Of a DNA stretch of 64,000 nucleotides, positions 46,501 to 58,500 are shown piece by piece; the stretch's first letter is position 1; the number at the start of each line of letters is the position of its first letter. Source of the stretch: Apus apus (lineage: Eukaryota; Chordata; Aves; Apodiformes; Apodidae); contig NC_067294.1 of assembly GCF_020740795.1 (NCBI RefSeq), positions 5,890,001 through 5,954,000 of the forward strand, read 5' to 3'. The notes beneath the pieces were generated by a model. It was not told where the DNA came from, searched no databases, and saw nothing but the letters and a program-made list of their open reading frames with translations. Made by a program: the position numbers and the translations under genes.

Positions 46501-46979
46501 GGGGTGGCTTCTCCCCTCTGCCGGCATCCCCCCTGGCTGCTGCTCCTTGTCCCATCCCCCCACAGCAACAGGAGCCCTCTCCCTCGCTCCCACCTCTGGC
46601 ACCTCCTGGCCAGGATGTTGGGCTGGGAAACTCTGTGGCGGAGACCTGAGCGATGGGAGGGGGACACTTCCCAATAACCCTGTGTCCCACCTCAAGAGGC
46701 AACATCTCCTGGCCCCCAGCTTGTGCCCCTGCTCTGCCATCTTGCCTTGCTGAGCAGTGGGAGGCTGCAGGGGTTGGCTGCCCTCAGAGCAGAAGACCAC
46801 ATCTCCATGAAGGCTTGGCCTGAAAGCCCCAACACGGGGCGGGCCTGGCCTGATCCTGCCAGGCATGGAGCAGCTCTTCAGTGCATTCAAGCTGCCCCTG
46901 GTCCTGGCCCAGAGATGTGCTCCTCTCCCAGTTGGGGGTGGCCAGCCCCTCGCCCCCCACCACAGAAATGCCAAATAAA
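46501..46979 (+). terminator. GPX3: GPX3 3' UTR with poly(A) signal at 46974-46979
   Basis: The 3' UTR runs from the stop at 46498-46500 to AATAAA (CCAAATAAAGG) at 46974-46979, about 480 bases. It includes the SECIS. A second + strand AATAAA at 47631-47636 could serve a minor longer form. Confidence 0.8.
46807..46854 (+). promoter_or_regulatory. GPX3: SECIS element, type II
   Basis: The SECIS quartet is ATGA at 46807-46810 opposite TGAT at 46851-46854. Between them GGCTTGGCCT pairs with GGGCCTGGCC (one T-T mismatch, G-U pairs allowed) as helix II. The conserved AAA sits at 46823-46825 in the apical region, followed by GCCCC/GGGGC, a 5-bp mini-helix with a short loop, which makes it type II. 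SECISBP2 binds this RNA and brings eEFSec/tRNA-Sec to recode the UGA. Confidence 0.92.
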
Positions 46980-46984
46980 GGCTC

Positions 46985-48080
46985 TGCAAATGCACAGCCC
47001 TGCTTCTTGGCCAGGGGCAGGGGAAAGGACTTGGGGACACATGGCCAGCCTGGGGGTACCAGTGGGGAGGGATGGCTCCCAGATGGAGAAACTCCATGTT
47101 TTTCAGGGACATTGCAAACATGGCAGTTTTGGGGAGAGGATGGGGGCTGTCAGTGCAGAGCACAGAGGAGCAAAAAGGGCTGGGAGCAGGGGCCAGTCTC
47201 CAGCACGGAGTGTGCTGGGGTGCCATGCATCCTGCATGCGACAGCCACGCTTACAGAAACAGGTTGGCTGTTTTCCCCCCCTCCAGACTTGCTTTCCTGA
47301 AGCAAGATTTGCTCAGTGTAATTTGAAAGACTAGCCCCAAGTCCATTGCTGCAGGGAGAGGGGGGAACAGGGGTTTCCTTGCCCTGGCAAAGGCAGGGGG
47401 CTGAGCCCAGCACTCAGGGGAGCTGGGGGGCATGAACTTGGGGCAACAGATCCTGGGGTGCTCACTCAAGGGTTGGGTTCCCCATATGCTCACTTTGGCC
47501 TTGTGGCTCCACCTGAGCCTGTGGGGAGCAGCAGCCCTGGGCATCCCTCCCAGTCCCCACACAGAGGTTGCCCCAGGGGAAGCAGCTTTCAGGATAAAAC
47601 CAGAGAGACTCGGCTACACTTCAGTCCTTAAATAAATACAAAGACACCAACCACCCTCAGCCCGGGCCGTGGCTGTGGCAGGCACCCGCCTGCAAGCATG
47701 GGATCTCCTACCACTGGGAGAGTCCCCACCATCACCAGCTCCTCCAAGGGCTGAACTGAAGCCCCTGGATTGGGACAGCTTCTGGAAATGCCAGCTTCTC
47801 TTCCCTGAAGACCTGGCTCCGATCTACAGCCTCATGGTGAAGGGGGTAGCCGCAGAGGACTGACCCTGCCTTGGCCGCCACCACGGTGGCACCTCTGGTC
47901 CCTCCTTCACCCTTTCCTCACAGGGATGCACTGCTGAGCTGCTCCAGGCCACGGCCATGTCCACCGCTGGTCCGTGCAGGGGATGAGCAGCTGGAGGAAG
48001 CTCCTAGATATATACACACGGGCACACACACACACCCTACTCCTCTGCTGCCGGTATCGCAGCGCAGCTGGTCCTTGGCG
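46985..48080. other. GPX3-TNIP1 convergent gap and TNIP1 3' UTR
   Basis: Downstream of both genes. The TNIP1 3' UTR starts at 48080 and runs leftward, but I see no canonical AATAAA or ATTAAA on the minus strand in this span, so its end is not placed. A short CA-rich run lies at about 48008-48036. No other gene is recognised. Confidence 0.5.
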
Positions 48081-51000
48081 TTAGGGCAATCCGGGACCTG
48101 CCTGTTCTGAAACACAGAGAGAGGAGGCATGGGGTGAGCACAGCTCTTTGTGCCCAGCCGAGCCCCACGGGAGGGATGCCATCCACGGGCTGGCCCTTAT
48201 CCCCAAGCACTGATGGCCATAATCCCACGGGCTGCTGAGGCTCAGGCTCGTGCCTGTCTTCAGGTGCTGTGGGGAAGGTGGGGGGGATGCAGCAGGGACC
48301 AACCTCACAGCAGAATCATCCCCTGGGCTGATGGGAGGTGGGCGCTGAAGGGAAATGGCCACTGCCTGGCAAGCTGTCCCTCCATCCCTCCCCAAAGTGT
48401 TCAGCCAACCCCCCCAGGGTCTCAGGATGAAGGACTAGAGCATTCCTCTCAGTCCAAGCCTTACCCAAGTCCTTGGAGACCGGTTTCACCCCGGCCACTG
48501 CCTGGGCATTCTGGCTGCGAGCCATGGCACAGGGTGGGCGCCAGGCGTACTCGGGCTGCAGGAGAGGGAGCAGAAACAGAATTAGAGATGTGAATCACAA
48601 GGCTGTGCTCCATATTGGATTGTCAGGGTGTCAGGAGGAGGAGGAAGCTGAACGTCTGCATGCCCACAGGACACACGCTCAGCTCCCTGCTTGGTGACTT
48701 GGTGGCCCTGGAAGAGCCAATCGCCACCTGGCAGCAAACCCCAGACCTGCTGGCATGGGACCCTCTGCTCCCCCTCCTGCTGGCATGGGTAGACACTCAC
48801 TGGGGGAAAATGGTGGAAGTTCTGTCCCGCCGTGTGCTCGCCTGGCATTGCCGGTGGGTATCGAATCTGCTGCCACTCGTCGAAGCCGTGGTACATGGGG
48901 TGAGCCATGGGGGGACTGTACTGGTACTGGTACGGGGGGCAGGCAGGACCCAGCGGCCCTGGCAGTGGCTCGGGGTGCAGCCTCTCTCCGGAAGCCTGTG
49001 AGAAGCCAGAGGAGATGCTGGAGAGAGTCCTGAGGGCAGCCCACCCCCCAGCCTGGAGCTGCCTCTCCAACAGGAGGTGAGGGCCAGGCCCACAGCCTCC
49101 AGCCCCTCCACCCAGGAAGAGTTTTTTCCCCCATCCCTACCTGTTTGTGCTGTTTCAGCAGCTTTTTCAGCTTCTCCTTCTCCTCTTTCTCCCTCTGGCA
49201 GTCGTCCTTGGAGGCTCGCAGCTGGGAGCAAGAGGGAGATTAGTACAGAGCCCACTCTGCTACCCTCTGTGTCTGTGGGGCATGGGATGCTGCTGTGCCC
49301 TGCGAGAATGCCTGCACTAGTCCCACCCCCATCAGACCCCCAGGAGAGGAGAAAGAGGAAGAGATGAGTGGAAGGAGATGCCTTGGCAGGGACAAGTGGC
49401 AGCAAAACCACCACTCCAGCCCTTCTGTCCCCACTCAGCCCCTGCTCTGTGAGGGGTATGGGGTTGTGATGCTGGGGACAAGCACACTTCTGACACGCCC
49501 AGGGAAACACATGGGGCTCCTGGGGGCACCCAGCGCTACTCACCTGGTTGTTGGAGAGGACCAGCTGCTTCTGCAGCTTCTCCAGCTGCTGCTTCAGCTC
49601 TTCCTTCTCCTCGTTCATCCTCTCCCTATCACTCCGCTCCCGCTGGAAGTCCTCCTCGAAAATTTTGACCTGGCAGGAGGTTGGGGTGTAGGTACACTTG
49701 GCTGAGGGTGGACACCTCCCCCAAAACCCCTATCATTGCGTTGCCATCCCTGACCACACCAGCTATGCCAAGCCCCAGCCATGTCGCCTGGCACAGTGGC
49801 CCAGGGCTGTGCTCCCTACAGCTGAAGGCCTGGAGGATGCCAAGTTTGGTCCTGTCCTCCCCACCACCAGGGCACAGACATGGCTCGGATTGCTGGGCTG
49901 CTCCCAGTCACACCAGGCTCTTTGCCAGGGAGGTCCAGGGCACATAGCTCCCTCCCTGCCTCCAGCAGCTCTGTGTCCTGCCTTACCTGCTGCTTGAGGA
50001 GCTCGTTCTGGGTCAGCAGCTCCTGCTGTGGCACCTTCCCTGCTGGCTCCATGGTGCTGGCAAAGATAGGTGGTGGGGAGGCCTGGACATTCAGGGCCTC
50101 CTCTAGTGCCTGGAGAGGAAAAGGAGCAGAAAGGGTGGGTCAGAGGAAGGTGCTATGCCCATAACATCTCCAGAGGGCCATGGGCACACATACCCACTGT
50201 GGGAAGCAGGTACAACTGGGCAAGAGGAAGAGGGACTACAGACCCCCCATCCCCCTTTCCTAGGAGCCTAAGGAGATGTGGTGGGCATCATCCAACACAA
50301 GCTCCTGCCTGGGAAAGAAGCTGGGAAGGAGGGGGGTGATGAGAGTCAGTTTTGGATTTGAGAGAGAACAGAGAGGACATTTTGCAGGGAGGGGTTTTGC
50401 TCTGGCTCCCACCTTGTTCAGCCTCTGGATCTCTTTCTCCTGGTACTCCCGCTGCCTGGTGACCGGAGCAAGCTGCTCCTGCAGGAACCGCATCCTCTGC
50501 TGCAGATCCCTCACCTCCATGGCCAGCCTCTCCTTCTCTGCCTGCAGAACCCAGGGGATGGAGATCAGCCAGGGCAGGGCGACGGTGCCAGCAACTCCCT
50601 GCCACCCTTACCCAGGGACCCACCTCCTCTGTTTCAATCCGGGACTTGGCCAGGAGCAGCTTGCGGTCGAAATCCCGCTGCTTTTGCTCCCGCTCTGACT
50701 CCAGCTCAGTCAGTGTCCTGCGGGCCTCGGCCAGCTCCTGGTGCAGGTCTGTGACCTGCCAGGAGGGAGCAGGGATGTTGGTCTGTGCAGAGGGACCCAG
50801 ACCAGGGGGAAAGGAGGCACAGGCAGCCCCAAAACCTCTCCCCATAGCCGGTCTCCTCCAAGTCTCCCAGCCAACACCCAGCAGAGTAATGCCCCCAAGG
50901 CACCCAGTTCTGGGCACCCAGCCTTACCTTCTGCTCATACTTCTGCTTCGTGGCTCGGAAGTGCTGATCCCACTGCTTATTCACCTCCAGCAGCTGCAGG

Positions 51001-51955
51001 GAGAGAGGGATGGCTGAACAGAAGCCCAATCCCTGCCCCAAACTAGCCATGGTGGTTCCCAGCCACCTCCTATCACAAAAGCACCTCGGGGACCAACTGG
51101 ATGGAGATCCCAGCTCCAGCAGCACTTCCCTGTGGCTCCATAGCCCTGGCCCCATCACCCTGTGCCCTCCCAGCCACATGCCCCTGCTGCCCGCTCCCAC
51201 CCTGCTCCTGGCAGTGCCTCCCTCCCAGCGCCATCCTCACCTCCCTGCGCTGGTGCTCCAGGATCTTCACCTTCTTCTCCTTGGCCTCCAGCTCTCCTCT
51301 GCCAGGCGCCTTCTCCACTGCAGCCCCGTTCTGCTGGACGCGCACGGGGGGGACCCTCAGGGCTTTTGTGGAGGCTGTGTCCGAGGCCAGCTGAACACAA
51401 GCCAGTTCCCCTCCCATGGCCTCCCCCAACCCCTTGGGACCCTGAGAATTCCTGCCAGTCATACTGGGACAAACTGGGGACTTGACTGAAATGAGGCCAC
51501 ATTTGCTGCTGTGCCAGCGGGCTCCCTGCCTCCTTCCCAGCCCACTCTGAGGGTGATGCTGTTCTCTCACCTGCTGCTGCTCGGCAGCTTCCCTCTTCCC
51601 ACTGTCCTGGCTGCTCAGTGTCACCATCCTCCGGAGCTCCTGGTTCTCACACCTGTGGGCAGATGAGTTGGGTCAGCAGGAAGAAGCCCCCAGGACAGCC
51701 ACATACCCTTCCCCACCACCCACCCTCACCTGAGCTTCTCCAGTGCCTGGTTTCTCTGCTCCAAGTCCCGCTCCAGCTTGGTTCGCAGCTCCTTGTTCTC
51801 ACTGTGCAGCGTCTCACACAGCGTCTGGGGGGTGAACACCAGCAGCATGAGGACCAGGGCCAGCCCCAGAAGCCTCCTTGCCCACCCATCTCGCAGCAAG
51901 CCCTGCCACTGAGGTGGGTGTCCATATCAGGGTAGACAGGAAGGGCTTGGTGGAG

Positions 51956-51994
<39 letters not shown>

Positions 51995-54900
51995 GAGGCG
52001 GGCGAAAAACCCCCAATGAGAAGTCTGAGCATCCCTTGCTCACCTGCAGGAACGACGTTCTCTGCTCATTCTTGTGCACTTTGGAGGCCAAGCGCTTGAG
52101 CTCGGAGGCCATGTAGCCCATGCGCACAAAAACCTGGTCCTTGCTGGCCTCCTTGGCACAGCCACTCAGCGTGTTCTCCAGCTGCTGCAGCTGGGGCAGC
52201 AGGTTGGAATCCTCCTTCTGTGGCTGCTCCAAGTCCTGGCGATGGGGAGGGGATGAAGTGCAGTTAGATGGTTTGAAGGAGCTTTTCAAAGTTTCCTCTC
52301 GGGGCAGGTCAGCCTTGTCCCCCAGCCAGGGCTGTGGCCAGAAGCTGGGCCAGCACTGAGAGACTCTTCAACAGCTCATTAGGCTGAAAAATTGCATTGG
52401 CTTTATATAGTTTTTGATTCCCAGCAGCTGGACACGGAACCACCAAGTCCCCAGGTGGAGGGGGACATTATGGGAGCTGCCCTAGCCCATATATTCCCCA
52501 TGCTCCTCAGCAGTCTGAGCAGACCACACTCCCAGCTTCCTGATAGCAATGGAGGCATCTCCACCTCTAATTCCTTCTCCCACTGAGCTCTTCACACTGG
52601 CACCAGGAACAGAAATCCCAGCTCCTGAGGTTGTCCTCACCACATGCACCCCAGTCTGCACAGGGAGTCAAGGTTTGCCATGCAAGGGGTGGTCTTACCG
52701 CAGTCCCCATCTCCTCCTTCCTCCCATCCCCCAGCACGGCTCTGTGCCGCCCTGACACGCCAGGCACCAGCAACCTGGGCTGTTGGGCAGGTGGCAACCA
52801 GGAGGGTGACGCACAGCATGGGATTTAAAGGGTGGTTGGGAGAGCCTGGGTCACGGCACACCCACAGCACACCCTCACCCACGCATGAGGGGTGTCCCCA
52901 GTGGGCTGGCCCTCCCCTGGTGTGGCTGGTTAACTCCTCTATTGCCTAGCAGACACTGCCAGCACAACACAGCCCAGCACGGTGGCACTGTGGGGCGGAG
53001 GTGGGGACACGCTGGCACACCTTTGTTCCCTCTGCTCCTAGCCCAGCTGACTCATCCAGCCAGCCCTGGGAATGCCCCGGGCAGCACTGCAGGGAGACAG
53101 GTGCCCAGCGTGTCCCGTGCACCCTGGCCCTGGGGTTTACAGCCCTGAAACTGCCATGGGAGGGCGTGTGTGGGGCACAGTACAAGCAGTTCCTCCCATC
53201 AAGGGGAAGCATTGAGGATCTGAGCCCAGCTGGAGTGCCTGGGAGAGCCAGGATGCAAGGACAGGACCAGCACTCGGCATCTGATCACCAAGCAGATGCC
53301 ACCCCCTTCTCCGTCACCCCACAGCTGCACGCCAGCAGGGTCCAACAATTCTCAACCCCTCCTGGAGCCTCTCGGGCCAATGCAAACAGGGATGTGCGAG
53401 GAGAGCATGTTCCCTTACTGTATCATGCAAGCTCATGTTTGAGCCCCTTGGGCTCCCCATCCCTGCACCCATCCCTGCCAGCACACACAAAAAGCCACCA
53501 CCACCACTCCACCCACCACCCACCAAACCCCACAGGTACCAAGGGCCACTCACCGTTCTCCTACTGTCCTGGGGAAACCCTTGCACTTCGACAGGAACAA
53601 TCTCAAACTCAGAGGGGGATCCCTGCAAGGGGAGGCAGCCAGGTCAGGTTTCCCCAGGGAACAGCAACCCCATCATCCCCCCTATGGAGAGGCAGGGACC
53701 ATCAGGATGGGAGCACAGCTGGGAAGCTGATCTCTCCTTTTGATTTATCCCCATTTCTAGAGGCTCAAGGCTGCCTCCTTTTGCTTAACCAGATGGAGAG
53801 TCCCTCCCTCTGGCCAGCCCAGCACCAGCTCTCAGGTTCACCACACTCACACTAGAAGGAGACTTCTGCGCTTCTGTGTCTGGCTGAGTGTTCCCCTGGG
53901 CAGCCTGTGTGGAGCTGGGATCAGGGCCGATGGCTGCAGAGAGGGGAGAGGACATAGCTGTGAGCCTTTTGGAGACCAGAGCCTCACCCCACCCAGAGAA
54001 GAGATGCAGAGAGCAGAGAACCCTCAAGGCTGGACACTGATGGGTGGTTTCTCCCAGAGCTATAGCGACAGGAAAGAAACCTCCCTCCAGAAGAAGGGAT
54101 AACATCAGTGGTTTGACACGCTGTAGAGACAAGAGGGCTGCAAGAAACCCTCATGAAAGTCTCCTTCACATGCCCTACCTTCACCTGAACTCAGGATCCT
54201 GAGCTATCCCTCCCCAGCAAGCCTTGCAGCTCCTACCTCCAGTTTCCAGCAGGTCCTCCAAGGTAGATGATAAAATCAGCATTTTGTTGTCTTTCACGAG
54301 GTCCTCTGCCTTCTGCCGCAGCTTTGACGCCTCCATCTGGGACTCCTCCAGCAGTTCTCCTGTTGTGGAGAGCAGAAGGACGCTCACCCTCTTCCCCGAG
54401 TACCTGCCCTGCAGTAGCCCCATCCATCAACACCCAGTCCCCTGCTTGGGTGGAGAAGTGCCCAGCATGGTCCTTCTTCATCCAGAAACAACTTTTCTTG
54501 GCCAAATCCAATGGCAAAGCTGTATCAGTGTCTCACTGGGTGCAGAGTTCTCCATGCTGACACACAGAGGACTCGTTACAGGAGGCAAAAAGGCAGCACT
54601 GCATCTCTCAGAGGTCTCCTCTGCTTTCCAGAAGAGACAAATTTAAGCCTCGGTGATGGACCTCAGGGTCCACCCAGCCTGCCCACTTTGGGGTCTGGCA
54701 CCAGCAATGCAGTCCTCTCCCCACCCCAGGGGGCTGCTCCCACACCAGTGGGTCCTGGTCCCACAGAGGGGCAATGGTGACATGATGGGAATCATGAGGC
54801 AGGTGGAAATTTGGCTGCAGAAGCAGGACTTGAAAGCGGAAGCTGGGTCACGGGACTGAAAGCAAAACTGGGGTGGGTGGGGGAAGGTGGCCAGGGAGGA

Positions 54901-55500
54901 TGAAGGCGGGTGGCATGACTTGGCTGGGGCATTTAAATGCTGGCATGTCCCTGCCACTGTGGGGAGCACCCAATACCAGAGTCTTTGAACAGCACCCAGG
55001 AAAAGCTCCTGACCCAACAGTGGCTGTGGGAGGCAGGGGCTGTCATCAAAAGCAAAACAGATCCTGGCATCTGTGACCTGCCACTGCAGGACTCCAAGTA
55101 GCTGACTTTGATCCCTCCAGCCCTTTATCCCACTGTAAAGCACCCTAGGAGTTCAGCAAATGCCTTGTTCCCTATGCACCCCCACGTGTAAAGCCCAGAC
55201 ACCCTTCTTAAACCCCAGGATGGCAAGAGCCTTGCTGCTGCCCCAGTGCCAAGACCCCCAGTCCCTTCTATCACCTTCCTAAATAGAGCAAGAAGCCCCC
55301 AGGCTCGGTGGGCACAGTCTGAGCTGCCGCAAAGATGACCCTTGTCCCCCGGCCATGCAGCAGTTACCGATAGACTTGATCCCCTGCATCTTCTCCTTCA
55401 GCCGGGTGTTCTCCTCCACCAGCCGCTCAAAGGCCGTGGATCCATTCTCCTCTGAGCCCCCGCCGGGGTCGTAGATGCGATAGGGTCCTCTCCCTTCCAT
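48081..55500 (-). CDS. TNIP1: TNFAIP3-interacting protein 1 (ABIN-1)
   Basis: ABIN-1 is a ubiquitin-binding adaptor that joins the deubiquitinase A20 to polyubiquitinated substrates, restraining NF-kB and cell death downstream of TNF and TLR receptors. Coding exons in gene order: 55368-55500, 54237-54359, 53851-53933, 53554-53622, 52044-52235, 51730-51824, 51571-51652, 51241-51390, 50928-50993, 50624-50755, 50413-50541, 49987-50109, 49544-49669, 49141-49221, 48801-48995, 48465-48555, 48081-48106. Total 1896 nt, 631 aa (human 636), every phase consistent. Start MEGRGPYRIYDPGG is conserved. Most of the protein is coiled coil; KKVKILEHQRRELLEVNKQW is the probable ABIN homology domain 1. The UBAN ubiquitin-binding motif (about 452-485) includes VKIFEEDFQRERSDRERMNE with Asp466, equivalent to the ubiquitin-contact Asp of mammals. 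A Pro/Tyr-rich tail follows (QYQYSPPMAHPMYHGFDEWQ). The terminal exon adds only EQAGPGLP, unlike the longer human end. Compared with my recollection of human, 14 residues seem absent between YEQK and VTDL. Confidence 0.97.
51956..51985. repeat. A30 homopolymer (T30 on TNIP1 strand)
   Basis: An uninterrupted run of 30 A on +, in the TNIP1 intron between the exons at 52044-52235 and 51730-51824. On the gene strand it is a long U tract about 130 bases upstream of the next acceptor. Likely length-variable; sequencing errors are also common at such runs. Confidence 0.95.
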
Positions 55501-55538
55501 GCCTGCCGTTCAGTCACCTACTTCCCAGCCAGGCATCC
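55501..55538 (-). other. TNIP1: Inferred 5' end of TNIP1 exon 2, with a short uORF
   Basis: On the gene strand CCATTGCCTTGCAG|GGATGCC is a good acceptor 38 bases before the TNIP1 ATG. The exon then contains an upstream ATG (55534-55536) opening an 8-residue frame that ends at TGA 9 bases before the main start. The uORF would be expected to lower initiation at the main ATG. Splice use is inferred. Confidence 0.5.
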
Positions 55539-58500
55539 CTGCAAGGCAATGGAGCATCTCTGGCTCAAGATGGCACCCTGGTCCCCACCATGCAGGAGTC
55601 CAGGGTGCCATGACAGGGGAGGCAGAGCTGCCTCACTGCTCACCAGCCAGCGGAGAAGTGTACCCAGTGAAGCTGCTTTCCTCTGCAGCCCTGCTTGGGG
55701 TGAACATGCCAGGGTGACTCATGGCCATGAGAAGTGTCACACGGGTAGGCATCACCACTAGCCCTACTCAGGACTGGTAAACTCCCCTGTGGAGTATGGG
55801 CATCCCCAAGGAGGTCACAGCCACCTGCCCCTGCATCCCAGGAGGGATGGAGACCCAGCCAGGAGCATCCATGCACGCCAGCACAGAGCAGGGGACCATC
55901 ACCCGGACATCCCACTCCCCACAGGGTATTTTTGGTGGGCAGAAAGGGCTGTGGGGGGCTGTTTGGGAAGGAGCAGTGTCAGAAGCATTAACCCACACCT
56001 GGTGGGTTGTTAGGGCAGCACTAGGGGGGTAGATGAGCCCCACCAGCACGGCAGGGACCCACTCTGTCCTCCAGCTCAGCCAGAGAAACCGGCTGCCAAT
56101 GGCACAACCTCCCGAATTGGGGAAGCAGGAACAGCCAGGCATGTGCTGGGCTGGGAGCAAAGTTCGAGGAGAGGGAACACCCGAAGCAGTGTGCTATGCA
56201 CTTTTCTAATCCCTTGCACTCATGAGTGTCCCAAAGACCCCCGCGCTGAGGTCTGTCTTGGGAACAGTTGGACATAGCCAGCCCCAGGTTCTGCACATCT
56301 CCCAGGGGTGAGAAAGCAGCTGCTGTGAATTACAGCCCAGCTTATTAAAAACATACCCCTGATGCCAGTTTGTTAACCAGTGGAGCAGAGCAGCAGCAGA
56401 GCAGCAGCAGAGCCAGCCCTAGGAGTGATGCCAGCCAAAGCTGAGGTGCTGCCACGGGCACCTCCAAGGGCTCTTCCACCCAGCCAAAGCAGCCAGGTGC
56501 TCACAAGCAGGACCAGACCAGGGGGGAGCATTTTGAAAGGGGAAGGAGGGAAACCTACACCTGAAACTGTCTTGACCTCAGACTAACGCTTATGCCACAA
56601 GCAATCCAGGCTGATCACCAGTTTAGGTGACCTGCCAGCCAGGGAGCAGCAGGGACTTTCCCGGTGACAGCTGCCACCTGGCAGCGTCCGCAACTGGAGC
56701 GGCAATTAACACCGACCTGGGTGGCAGGTAATTATGCATGGTCTGCTTTTGGGAGATGCATCTGTTGGGAGGTCTCACCTTCCTTCTGCTCTGCAGGTAC
56801 CACCAAGCCCCCCATCACCCACAGCCCCCCACAGGGAGTCAGCAGTCCTGTCCCAAGCAGCTGGAGGAGGTGACAGCCAGGGCTGCCCATCTGCAGGGTG
56901 GGCTGAGCCAGGGTATTTCTGGAGCCCACAGCAGCTGACAGGAAGCTGCAGAAGAAACAGGCCAGTTTCTGTGGGTCCTGGAGCCAGGCACCATTGTCAC
57001 AGCCTGTACAAAATTCCCCCTAGGCCCTGCCACAGGATGAGGAAGGCTTCCCAAGCAGACCTGCCGGTGGGCAGGAGGGAGCCCAGTGTGGTGGCAGGCA
57101 CATGGCCTGGGGACCCAATGGCACCTCCACTGCAGGGAAATGCCATCGTCTGCATCCACTCTACCTGCCTGGCCAGCTCAGTGGATGATGGTGACATTGT
57201 CACAAGCAAGCTGAGGACCTGAGCCTATTCTTCATTGGTGTCCAGTCACCACATCTGCTCATCCAGATCCCAAACCTGGGGCTCTGGGTGGAGCTGGTTA
57301 GCAAAACAATCTTGCAGTGAGCACCTTGTGGGGCATCCGTGTCCTCCATTGGGATGAACTCAGGTGTGGGTCAGGGAAGGTGTGGACAAAGCTGCCCTCT
57401 CACCTGGCATGCAGGTTTGCAGCAGCCTGAACTATCAGCCCCTATTTTCTTGCACTCCAGACCCCAAACTGGGAGGTTCTCCACCTTATCCCACAGCACA
57501 TGTGGGAGGTCCCCTGTCCCCTATACAACCCTGCCCACAAGGCAACATGGCACCAAACACCCAAACCCAAGCTGCACTGACCACCTCACCTGCTGGCAGA
57601 GCCCCTATGTGCTTCCAGCTGGATGGAGCCACTGAAAACCTCTGCTATTCCCAGTTCTCATGGTTTTATCAAGGATTTTTCTATCCAAGGTCTGCACCCC
57701 ACCAGGAAGCCGGCAGCAGAGGGCTCACTGGAGCTGCCTTCAAACAGCAGTTGGGAAGCGGAACTGAACTACCCTCAGATGATACAAGCCAAGGCCAGCC
57801 ATGAATTCTCCAGCAAGTAACATCCAGCAAGAGAGGGAAGTTCCTGCAGCATCTCAGTTCACTACTAGGGTCAGGGCAGGTTTGACTAGGGTGGAGGAAC
57901 AGACTCATTTCTACAAGGAGTTGCTAGGACTGAGCTGTCACCCTGGGGACAGGACTCTGGGCCAGGTCACTGTTCCCAGACCCAATCTTTTAATAATCTT
58001 TTTTTTCCTTGAGTTCCAAAAGGTGAGTTTTATAGTGGAAAAACCCCATGTTTCAATAAAGACCCCAGAGGAGGAGAAAGAGGACTACAGACCAGCACCT
58101 AACAATGGTTAGAAACACAAAGAAAACAGGAGTACCACAAACTCCAGAAGAAACCACCAAACCACCAGGAAACACTTCTCTTTCTGCCAAAAAACAGTTT
58201 CTAACCTGATCTGACAGTATTTCACAGCCCCAGGGACTGAGGGCCAGCCAGGGACCATGGCTGCCAGGGCACAGCTCCGTGTCCAGCCAGGGACAGAGGC
58301 TGCCAGACACCGTGGTCACCCGTGGGCGTCGCTGGTTGCAAGTGAGACACTGAGACCTTTTGGCAATACATTTTTATGACAACTCAGCAAATGGAGTGAG
58401 TGAGTGAGTGAGTGAGTGAGTGAGTGAGTGAGTGAGTAGGCAGGGGTGGGATTTAAATAACCCTGCTGTGCCTTGGGAGTGAGCTGGTACTGTGAAGCCC

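Noticed and set aside
53001-53855. 284-aa + strand frame inside TNIP1
   Set aside because: Covers TNIP1 introns and two exons on the opposite strand; His/Pro/Ser-rich, no family match.
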